A DNA stretch of 39,033 bases, taken from the NCBI GenBank assembly GCA_964505035.1, contig CAZDGK010000008.1:1-39033 (forward strand), read 5' to 3'. The translations under genes were made by a program, and so were the position numbers. Of the stretch, positions 22,797 through 29,907 are shown one piece after another. The first letter of the stretch is position 1. Every line of letters starts with the position of its first letter. The notes beneath the pieces are model-generated. The model saw only the letters and a list, made by a program, of their open reading frames with translations, was not told the origin of the DNA and did not search any database. Source of the DNA: CAZDGK01 sp964505035 (lineage in GTDB: Bacteria; Patescibacteriota; Saccharimonadia; UBA4664).

Positions 22797-22811
22797 AATG
22801 GTAGAAGTAGC

Positions 22812-25121
22812 ATGAAACTCCTCGTCAAACTCTCACTCACGGTCGGCATCCTGTCACTATTTACTATTGGCTCGCTCGTCACCCTGGCCTACTTCCCCAT
22901 CGCCTCAGAGCTCCAGCAAGCCGCCGCCACCAAAAACTCCAATCTCGCAACCCAGCTCATCTCGGGCATTGACCGCTTCCTCTATGAACGCCAGTCAGAC
23001 CTGTCCCAAATAGCCGCCAGCACCGAGGTTCAGGAACTCCTCGCAATCAAGCGCCCAACACCGGCCCAAACCAGCCTCGTCAGCAACGAGCTTAGCGACA
23101 CCAGAGCCAGCAGTGACCTCTGGGCCAGCTTCGAGCTACTAGGCCGCGACGGCACCGTCCTAGCTGCCGCCAGTGCCACACCGAGCACGAGCCTGATCAC
23201 CGCCAATCCCAACCTAGCCGACCAGTTCGCCCAGGCCCTCCAAAACCACGCCTCCGTCAGTGACCTGTTCGTGGAGCAAACTTCCGGCGAACCAGCCATC
23301 ATCTACCTAGCACCCGTCACCACCAGCACTGGCGTAGCCGGTGTCATGGCCGGTGTCCTGTCCTGGCCCCCGCTTGAAAACCTCATCCACGACAGCCAGG
23401 TCGGCTCCATCCACCTGCTCAACCAAACTGGCGCCGTCATCGCCTCCAATCAGCTCGACATCACCAAACCACTCATCACCTCCTTTGCCAAGGACGCCGC
23501 CTACCACCAAATCAGCCAGAATCTGGGCAAAGCCACCACCCAGCCAGCCTTCGGCCAGCCCGCCACCAAGAGCCTGGTCGTGGGCGTCGCTGAGCCCGGT
23601 TTCCTCAGCTACAGCGGCCACCACTGGCTGCTCGTGCTCGAGTCGCCGCTCACCCAGGTCGATGCCCCGGCCCAAGCTCTCGCCTGGCACCTGATTTTGT
23701 TCATTGCTCCCATTGCCGTAGCCGCCTCCGCCGTGCTGATCTTCTTCATGTCGCGCCAAATCATCCGGCCCGTCCAGCGCCTCAGCACCACCATCAACCG
23801 CATCACCCTGGGTGACCTCAGTCAGACCGCACCAGTCACCTCTGGCGATGAGGTTGGTAAACTCAGCCAAAACTTCAACGAAATGGTCTACCAATTAGCC
23901 AATACTCAGCGCGGCCTCCAAGCCTCCAACAAAGCCGCCACCGAGCGCCGGGCCCAGCTCGAATCCTCCATCAATGGTCTGCGCCAAGGCTTCGTCATCG
24001 CCGACGCCGAAGGCAAGATCTTTATGCGCAATCAAGCCGCCATCGACATCCTTCACCTCCAGCCCGGCGCCCCCGACTCCGCCGACCTTGGCCACCTCAC
24101 CGATGTCAGCTCGCTCCTGCCCAAGGAGGTCGACCTACTCAAGGAGGTCAAGCAGGTCCAAACCAAGCGGGAAGCCGCCAAGCTTCCGGGCATTGGCCTC
24201 AGTGGCCGCTTCATCAACCTCTACCTTTCACCCGTCGCCAACGACAATACCGTCATCGGTAGCGTGCTCCTGCTCGAAGACATCACCGAGGAGCGTATCC
24301 TCCAGCGCTCCCGGGACGAGTTCTTCAGCATTGCCAGTCACGAGCTACGTACACCCCTCACCGCCATTCGCGGCAACACCAGCATGATCCTGCAGTACTT
24401 CCCCGAAGCCGTCAAAGATCCCAGTATGAAGGAGATGGTCGGTGACATCCACGACTCCAGCGTCCGCCTCATCGAGATCGTCAACGACTTCCTCGATGCC
24501 TCCCGGCTCGAGCAGGACAAAATGCAGTTCAACCTACGCGCCTTCGCTGTCGAGCCCATCATTGAGCGCATCATCTACGAGCTCAGTGGCCTCAGTCGCG
24601 AGAAAAACATCTTCATCAACTTCGACCAGCATACTCTGGGCAAGCTCCCCATGGTCTACGCCGACCCCAATCGGGTCAAGCAGATTCTCTACAACCTAGT
24701 CGGCAACGGCATGAAGTTCACCGAGAAAGGCGGCATCACTATCAATTGCCTCTTCGAGCACAAACTCCTCAAGGTCACCGTCACCGACACCGGCCAAGGC
24801 ATCAGCCCCGAAGGTCAGCAGATCCTCTTCCACAAGTTCCAGCAGAGCACCTCAAGCATCCTCACCCGCGACAATACCCGCGGGACCGGCCTGGGCCTCT
24901 ACATCTCCAAGCTACTCGTCGAGCACATGGGCGGCCAAATCCGTCTCGAGCACACCGAGCCCGGCAAGGGCAGCACCTTCAGCTTCACCCTCCCCGTCGC
25001 CACTACCCAGCAAATCGAGGCCGCCGCGACTCTCCCGGCCGTCTCCACCGCCGAAGAATCCACCGACTCCACCGAACCCCCGCCACCCGCCGAATCGACC
25101 AAGCCGGAAGCCAAAAGTTAG
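22812..25121 (+). CDS. Cache-HAMP-PAS hybrid-less sensor histidine kinase
   Basis: A 769-residue membrane kinase: TM1 (~7-28), extracellular Cache region (~30-290), TM2 (~297-317), HAMP (SRQIIRPVQRLSTTINRITL), a short coiled coil, a PAS-like domain (GLRQGFVIADAEGKIFMRNQ), then HisKA with phospho-acceptor H510 in SIASHELRTPLTAI. The HATPase_c domain has N-box QILYNLVGNGMKFTEKGG, G1 VTDTGQGIS and G2 RGTGLGLYISKLLVEHMGG. An acidic Pro/Thr/Ser tail ends it. It should phosphorylate the adjacent receiver protein. Signal unknown. Part of one operon with the sensor at 21228 and the regulator at 25153. Confidence 0.93.
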   Translation: MKLLVKLSLTVGILSLFTIGSLVTLAYFPIASELQQAAATKNSNLATQLISGIDRFLYERQSDLSQIAASTEVQELLAIKRPTPAQTSLVSNELSDTRASSDLWASFELLGRDGTVLAAASATPSTSLITANPNLADQFAQALQNHASVSDLFVEQTSGEPAIIYLAPVTTSTGVAGVMAGVLSWPPLENLIHDSQVGSIHLLNQTGAVIASNQLDITKPLITSFAKDAAYHQISQNLGKATTQPAFGQPATKSLVVGVAEPGFLSYSGHHWLLVLESPLTQVDAPAQALAWHLILFIAPIAVAASAVLIFFMSRQIIRPVQRLSTTINRITLGDLSQTAPVTSGDEVGKLSQNFNEMVYQLANTQRGLQASNKAATERRAQLESSINGLRQGFVIADAEGKIFMRNQAAIDILHLQPGAPDSADLGHLTDVSSLLPKEVDLLKEVKQVQTKREAAKLPGIGLSGRFINLYLSPVANDNTVIGSVLLLEDITEERILQRSRDEFFSIASHELRTPLTAIRGNTSMILQYFPEAVKDPSMKEMVGDIHDSSVRLIEIVNDFLDASRLEQDKMQFNLRAFAVEPIIERIIYELSGLSREKNIFINFDQHTLGKLPMVYADPNRVKQILYNLVGNGMKFTEKGGITINCLFEHKLLKVTVTDTGQGISPEGQQILFHKFQQSTSSILTRDNTRGTGLGLYISKLLVEHMGGQIRLEHTEPGKGSTFSFTLPVATTQQIEAAATLPAVSTAEESTDSTEPPPPAESTKPEAKS

Positions 25122-25152
25122 TATAAAGTAGAGAAAGGAGTATATTGGAACT

Positions 25153-25563
25153 ATGGCAACAACTATCTTGATCGCTGAGGACGACGCCTTGATGTCGCGC
25201 CTCTACCAAAAAATCTTTACTTTTGAGGGCTACACCGTAGAGATGGCTCACGACGGCCAAGAGGGTCTCGACAAGGCCCGCAGCATCAAGCCCACTCTAG
25301 TCCTGCTCGACGTCATGATGCCCAAGATGAATGGTCTGGAAGTCCTCGACAAGCTCAAGGCCGACCCCGAGACCAAGCAGATCCCCGTGGTCATGCTTAC
25401 CAATCTAGCCGGCCAGCAGGACGCCGAAACGGCTCTAGCCAAAGGTGCGGTCAAATACATCATCAAGAGTGAGCACGAGCCCAAGCAGGTCGCCGATATG
25501 GTCAAGGAAATCCTCGCTGGCTACACCCGCAACGAAGTCCCCGGCTCCACTCCCCAAGCTTAA
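25153..25563 (+). CDS. Receiver-only (CheY-like) response regulator
   Basis: The 136-residue protein is one REC domain: acidic pocket E9/D10/D11 (ILIAEDDALM), phospho-acceptor D53 in LVLLDVMMPKMNG, T83 (VVMLTNL) and K105 (VKYIIKSEH). The C-terminal ~15 residues are unstructured, with no DNA-binding or enzymatic output domain. Phosphorylation must therefore act through protein-protein contact, as with CheY or PilG/PilH-type regulators. AAAGGAG precedes the ATG by 12 nt, which is longer than usual. Confidence 0.94.
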   Translation: MATTILIAEDDALMSRLYQKIFTFEGYTVEMAHDGQEGLDKARSIKPTLVLLDVMMPKMNGLEVLDKLKADPETKQIPVVMLTNLAGQQDAETALAKGAVKYIIKSEHEPKQVADMVKEILAGYTRNEVPGSTPQA

Positions 25564-25585
25564 AGCCCCCAATAATTACACACTC

Positions 25586-25628
25586 TTTGCGAGATGTCGG
25601 CATGTCGGCCGTCAGTGGCTCTCGCAAA
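25586..25628 (+). promoter_or_regulatory. Inverted repeat with tandem 8-mer between regulator and second sensor
   Basis: TTTGCGAG (25586-25593) and CTCGCAAA (25621-25628) pair perfectly around a 27-nt loop that starts with two copies of ATGTCGGC. It ends 4 bp before the putative -35 of the next gene, and may be a terminator without T tract or a binding site. Confidence 0.4.
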
Positions 25629-25632
25629 ACAG

Positions 25633-25661
25633 TTACGCTTGCGGTAGGATAGATATAGTAT
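25633..25661 (+). promoter_or_regulatory. Putative promoter of the second sensor gene
   Basis: TTACGC (25633-25638), 17-nt spacer, TAGTAT (25656-25661). GTG codons at 25665, 25671 and 25686 follow; the one at 25671 is 9 nt from the -10, as in the leaderless genes. Confidence 0.45.
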
Positions 25662-25670
25662 CAAGTGAGG

Positions 25671-27071
25671 GTGGTTTCAGGGCAGGTGACCCCAGACCAA
25701 TTCATTGCACAAAACGTCCACTTCGCCGTTAACTTACTGGCGGCTTTGGCTTGCTTCACTGCCGGCTGGCTCTACCTAGACGCCTGGAGCGGCCTACGGC
25801 GCGGCATTGAGCTGGCTCGCTGGTGCGGCTTCTTCTTGCTGGCCGCTGGCTTCCTCATGGCTGGCATTGCCTGGACCGCCACCGACAATCTCGCCGGCAT
25901 CGCCACCGCTGCCAGCCTACTCGGCTATGTTAGCCTGATCATCGGCGAGCTCATCGACCCCCTCCAACCCCGTCCCGACACCAGCAAACTCGGCTACAGC
26001 CTGTTTGGCCTCAGCCCCGGCGCTATTGGCTGGCTCGCCATGGCCGTACCCTTCGGCGCCCTAGCCATGGCCGCACTCTACTGGCGCCGCGCCACCACCG
26101 GCCTCGAGCGCCACCTCCGGCCACTCGCCCTTATTTTTAGCCTATTCGCCATCTCCGCCGGGCTCGACCTCACCGCCCGCTGGCGCGACACCGACAACCC
26201 AGTACTGCAACCAATTGTCGCCGCTGGGGGTCCGCTCTGGATCATCCAGCATCTCGTATTGCTCGCCGCCGGCGCCGCCCTCATCTGGTGGATTTGGCGC
26301 TACCTCACCAAGCGCCTACTCACTCAGCTCTTCCTCACCACCACCAGCCTCACCGTCGGCATCGTCCTCATCGTCACCCTCAGNNNNNNNNNNNNNNNNN
26401 NNNNNNNNNNNNNNNNNNNNNNNNNNNNNNNNNNNNNNNNNNNNNNNNNNNNNNNNNNNNNNNNNNNNNNNNNNNNNNNNNNNGACCGAATCGGTGACTC
26501 ACTGTCGGCCGACCCGCTCGTCCACCACGCCCTCACCGCCGGCGCCTCCTCCACCCTCCAGTCACAAACCGATGGCATCGTACCAAGTCTCGTCATCACC
26601 AGCGCCGCCCCCATTCGCCGGGGCACCGCTATCGCCGGTGTCGTTCTCACCAGCCTCACTCTCGACAACGCCTTCGTCGACGGCATCAAGTCAGCTACCG
26701 GCCTCGACAGCACGCTCTTTAGCGGCAATGTCCGCGCCGCCACCACCCTCACTGATCCCGACGGCACCACCAGATCCACCGGCTCCCGCGAAACCGCCAG
26801 CGATATCCTGAGCACCACCTTGCGCCACGGCCAGCCCTGGAGCGGCCTTCACAATGTCGCCAACCAGCCGTACCTAGCCGCCTATCAGCCCCTGCTCAAT
26901 CTCAATCAGTCGGTGGTGGGCATGATGTCCATCGGCCAGCCCCAGTCCGCCCTGTTCCAGACGGCCCAAACCGCCATCCAAAACACCTTCGCCAGCGCTG
27001 GCCTGTGGCTAGTACTGGTATTGATCCCCGTCTATCTAGTTGGCCGCCGCATCGTCGGCCAGCTCCACTAG
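25671..27071 (+). CDS. 6TM + Cache membrane sensor, paralog of 21228 gene, interrupted by assembly gap
   Basis: Same plan as the 21228 protein: HFAVNLLAALACFTAGWLYL aligns with HFAVSLLAALACAAISWLYL, RRATTGLERHLRPLA with HRATVGLERHLKPVA, and IWRYLTKRLLTQLF with VWRYLTKRLQTQLF. The external domain ends SAAPIRRGTAIAG, ATGLDSTLFSGN and AAYQPLLNLNQSVVGMMSIG before a last helix. It also stops before any HAMP. 100 N at 26384-26483 replace part of the Cache region; comparison with the paralog suggests about 95 residues are missing. Start is uncertain among GTG 25665, 25671 and 25686; the paralog alignment favours 25686, promoter spacing 25671. It probably feeds the same kinase. Confidence 0.8.
   Translation: MVSGQVTPDQFIAQNVHFAVNLLAALACFTAGWLYLDAWSGLRRGIELARWCGFFLLAAGFLMAGIAWTATDNLAGIATAASLLGYVSLIIGELIDPLQPRPDTSKLGYSLFGLSPGAIGWLAMAVPFGALAMAALYWRRATTGLERHLRPLALIFSLFAISAGLDLTARWRDTDNPVLQPIVAAGGPLWIIQHLVLLAAGAALIWWIWRYLTKRLLTQLFLTTTSLTVGIVLIVTLXXXXXXXXXXXXXXXXXXXXXXXXXXXXXXXXXXDRIGDSLSADPLVHHALTAGASSTLQSQTDGIVPSLVITSAAPIRRGTAIAGVVLTSLTLDNAFVDGIKSATGLDSTLFSGNVRAATTLTDPDGTTRSTGSRETASDILSTTLRHGQPWSGLHNVANQPYLAAYQPLLNLNQSVVGMMSIGQPQSALFQTAQTAIQNTFASAGLWLVLVLIPVYLVGRRIVGQLH
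26384..26483. other. Assembly gap (100 N)
   Basis: Exactly 100 N, a placeholder. It lies just after the seventh membrane helix of the second sensor, at a region where the paralog has about 95 residues of extracellular sequence. Confidence 0.99.
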
Positions 27072-29350
27072 TGCTTCGCTAGTTGCTGCAATAATTCATC
27101 AGCGCTCAATATGCCTGTCACCACTCGGGTCACCTTGCCCCGGCGGTCGAGGAAGTAATGCACCGGTGGGCCTGGTACGCCCAGGGCGTCACTCAGGCTA
27201 GCATCTGCATCCACCAGCACCGGCACTGCATAGTCACCCCGGGCCACAAAGGCCTGGACCCGCCCCATGCGCTCTCCCAGCATCAGTGGCACCACGTTCA
27301 CATTAGGGTTCTGGTACAGCGTGTCGAGCACGCCCAGTTGCTCACTCGTGCCGGGCGCCCAGGTCGATAGCACCGTCAGGACCGTCGGCTTACCGAGCAG
27401 TCCCACTGTCTGAACCGTCGCACCAGCCGTATTTGGCAGCCTAAACACCGGCAATGGTTTGCCCTCCAGGGCATTCTGGCTCGCAGTAACCGAGGCCGCT
27501 ACTTGCACACTTGCCGCCGACCACGTCGGCCACGGCAGACTCAGTCGCCACGACCCAATGCTAAACCCTGGGCTATGTGCCACCTTCAGTACTGGCACCA
27601 GCGGCGTCGGCCGGTCCACGCTAAATTGCTTAGTCACTATCGTCTGATATCCCCGAGCCTCAGCTCTCAGATAGTACGTCCCGGCCGGCACCAGCAGCTG
27701 GAATGCTCCACTATCGTCTACCTTCTGCGGGTTGTCCTGGCCAAACGGCGCACCGTCCCATACCACCCATTGCCCGCTCTGCGGCTGGAGGTAGTAGAGC
27801 GTCACCTTGGCGCCCGCCACCGGGCCATTGCCCTTGGCCGCATCCACCACCCGAGCCGGCGCCGACACCACCACCCCGGGCAAATGTTGCTCGGCGTGAT
27901 TACCAGCACCATCCGTAGCCGACACCACCAAGTCATAGGTACCCGATGCCTGCATGCTGGCCACCCCGCTCCACAAACCAGTGCCAGCGTTTTGCTGCAT
28001 CTGGAATGTCTGCATCACCTTAGTCTGACCAGTTGGCCGCACTTCCACCGCCACCTGCACCGGGCCGCCCACCGCGTTTAGTGTCAGTCGCTGGTCCAGT
28101 CCCATCACAGTCTGCCACCGGCCCGCCGCATCCGTCCGCGCCACCTGTGAACCAAACGCCAGCACCGCCCCGCCAAACCGCGGTGGCAACCGGTCCAGCA
28201 CTACCGTCACAGCCGGCGTCACCGCCGTATTGCCGCTCGGATCCGTCGCCCGCGCCAGCACGCTGTAGTTCCCATCCTCTATCAGTACCGGTGTAAAGCT
28301 CCATGTCACACTGTGCGCATCCGCAGTAGTTTTCTTCTTTTTGCCCTTGCCCGTCGTTACCGTCGCAAACGCCATCTGATCAACCGCGCTCCAGTTCTTG
28401 CCGCCGTCGATCGAATACTCTACCTTAGCCACCGCCTCGTTATCACTGGCCGTTCCAGTCAGCGTCGGTGCAGCCTTATAGACCGGGGCCACCGTACTCG
28501 TCCAGGCAATCGTCGGCGGTGTCGTCTCCGTAGGCTGACCCGTAGGCGTGGTTACTACACCGCCGCCTCCACCGCCGCCTGTCTCCTGCTGCACCACCGT
28601 CACATCCGCCGTCACAAACGTGCTATCACCCGACGTTGTCGATTCAGCACCACCACTCGTCTCGCTGTAAGCCTGAAAATGGTAGATGGTGTTGGGGGTC
28701 AGGTTATTGAGAGCCATGCTATGACTTGTAGCTAATGAAGTATCCGGCCCAGCCTGGCTCCCATAACCTGAGTCTAGACCATAGTCGACACGCGACGTCG
28801 CCGCCTCATTGGTGTCCCAGTTAACCGTAGCAGATGTTGTGCCAATACCCGTAACATGCAGGTTGGAAATTGTTAAGGGCTGTTGCGAGCTGCCAGTCGT
28901 GGCTAAATCCTGCGCACCTGTGCAGCCTATCGCAAAGTCACCAGTAGGCTGATCGGAAGCCAAAATCGTCCAATTAGCGGATGACACTTCATAATTGGGC
29001 GCCTGAGTATCAATCGTGAACACAATCGAATCGCCCGAAGCCAACGTCCCGTTTGTCAGATAGACAGAGGTCGATCCGGGCGCCGTCGTGTCATCCCAGC
29101 CACTTATACTAGTCGACACAATCACGTAATCGCTCGTCGGCACAAGTACGCGCATCCACTTGATGTCGTTAGCATCCGTATTCTGAACCGTAAACTGAAT
29201 CGAAGAGGTGCTATTTGTCGAGATCACATGCGGAGTTGTATCTCCACCACAAGACGACAGATCCGCATAAACCACAGACACAGGCAAAGCCGCACCGGTC
29301 AAACAAACCGCCGCCAATGCAACCAACGCCCTCTTTAATCGAGTAAGCAT
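27068..29350 (-). CDS. Secreted FnIII/Ig-like protein with cysteine-less TlpA-like thioredoxin domain
   Basis: A signal peptide (LKRALVALAAVCLTGAALPV, cleavage near VYA-D) opens a 760-residue exported protein. A beta domain (~31-150) is followed by a fibronectin type III domain (~160-250, SATVNWDTNEAATSRVDYGL and LTPNTIYHFQAYS). Then come a Gly-run linker, Ig-like domains (~275-390, DNEAVAKVEYSIDGGKNWS), a region with DGAGNHAEQHLPG, and a carboxypeptidase-regulatory-like domain (~500-590, DSGAFQLLVPAGTYYLRAEA). The C-terminal ~125 residues have the TlpA/thioredoxin order (PVFRLPNTAG, VLTVLSTWAPGTSEQLGVLD, VPVLVDADA, HYFLDRRGKVTRVV) but the CxxC is replaced by A-P-G-T. It lies downstream of the giant surface protein. 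Confidence 0.85.
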   Translation of the reverse strand: MLTRLKRALVALAAVCLTGAALPVSVVYADLSSCGGDTTPHVISTNSTSSIQFTVQNTDANDIKWMRVLVPTSDYVIVSTSISGWDDTTAPGSTSVYLTNGTLASGDSIVFTIDTQAPNYEVSSANWTILASDQPTGDFAIGCTGAQDLATTGSSQQPLTISNLHVTGIGTTSATVNWDTNEAATSRVDYGLDSGYGSQAGPDTSLATSHSMALNNLTPNTIYHFQAYSETSGGAESTTSGDSTFVTADVTVVQQETGGGGGGGVVTTPTGQPTETTPPTIAWTSTVAPVYKAAPTLTGTASDNEAVAKVEYSIDGGKNWSAVDQMAFATVTTGKGKKKKTTADAHSVTWSFTPVLIEDGNYSVLARATDPSGNTAVTPAVTVVLDRLPPRFGGAVLAFGSQVARTDAAGRWQTVMGLDQRLTLNAVGGPVQVAVEVRPTGQTKVMQTFQMQQNAGTGLWSGVASMQASGTYDLVVSATDGAGNHAEQHLPGVVVSAPARVVDAAKGNGPVAGAKVTLYYLQPQSGQWVVWDGAPFGQDNPQKVDDSGAFQLLVPAGTYYLRAEARGYQTIVTKQFSVDRPTPLVPVLKVAHSPGFSIGSWRLSLPWPTWSAASVQVAASVTASQNALEGKPLPVFRLPNTAGATVQTVGLLGKPTVLTVLSTWAPGTSEQLGVLDTLYQNPNVNVVPLMLGERMGRVQAFVARGDYAVPVLVDADASLSDALGVPGPPVHYFLDRRGKVTRVVTGILSADELLQQLAKH

Positions 29351-29357
29351 TACCGTT

Positions 29358-29363
29358 ATTGTA
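29358..29363 (-). promoter_or_regulatory. -10 element of the FnIII/TlpA-like gene (leaderless type)
   Basis: TACAAT (29363-29358) on the minus strand, 7 nt before ATG 29350. The -35 position reads TAGTCT, a weak match. A small palindrome CGCTCAATCGAGCG (29364-29377) fills part of the spacer. Confidence 0.45.
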
Positions 29364-29395
29364 CGCTCAATCGAGCGTCGAGACTACCCTTTCTG

Positions 29396-29866
29396 CTACT
29401 TGGAAGTCCCGGCGCCGGCGTTATTCAAATCAACTTTAGCGTACTCAATCACCTTCTTGCTCGACGGCCGGTATAGCAGCGCCCGGCCGGAGTTACTAAA
29501 GATCAGGACCTTGTCGCCGTTTTGGGCATTGGCAAAGAATTCCTGGCCCTTCAGCTTGGAGGCATCATTAACCGTCGCCAGCGTGGGTGTCTCGTCTGGC
29601 AGCACCATGTAGCGGCTGATCTGATTTACGATGTTCTGAGCATCACTCGCACCATTAAGCTTAGCCAATTGCGCCTGTGTTGTAATGTAGCCAAACGCCA
29701 GCCACGTCACTCCAGCCACCAGCGCAACAGCCAGCAGCACCCTCCACCAATTTCGTGCCATCCAGCCCGGCGCGGACACCACCGGCTGAGAGGGCGCAGG
29801 ATTGCTCGGCGGCGACACCGGCCGGCCATCCATCTGCCGCTGCATCATCTGTGGACGTTCTTGCAT
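29396..29866 (-). CDS. Small single-pass membrane protein, CPR-type conserved family
   Basis: The 156-residue protein has a Pro/Gln-rich cytoplasmic N-terminus, one membrane helix (~41-61, WWRVLLAVALVAGVTWLAFG) and an external domain with LPDETPTLATVNDASKLKGQ, FFANAQNGDKVLIFSNSGRA and LLYRPSSKKVIEYAKV. I recall this PTLATV...FFxNAxNGDKVLI...LYRPSxxKIIE pattern as common in CPR genomes, with no known function. It starts 42 nt after the giant gene stop, behind its own promoter; TTGTAT-17-TAGACT ends 6 nt before the ATG, so it is probably leaderless. Confidence 0.8.
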   Translation of the reverse strand: MQERPQMMQRQMDGRPVSPPSNPAPSQPVVSAPGWMARNWWRVLLAVALVAGVTWLAFGYITTQAQLAKLNGASDAQNIVNQISRYMVLPDETPTLATVNDASKLKGQEFFANAQNGDKVLIFSNSGRALLYRPSSKKVIEYAKVDLNNAGAGTSK

Positions 29867-29872
29867 ATGCTT

Positions 29873-29901
29873 AGTCTATCCGCTGGCCGTCTCAGATACA
29901 A
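29873..29901 (-). promoter_or_regulatory. Promoter of the 29396 gene (leaderless type)
   Basis: TTGTAT (29901-29896), 17-nt spacer, TAGACT (29878-29873), 6 nt before ATG 29866. The -10 is identical to that of mreB. Confidence 0.65.
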
Positions 29902-29907
29902 GTCTGC

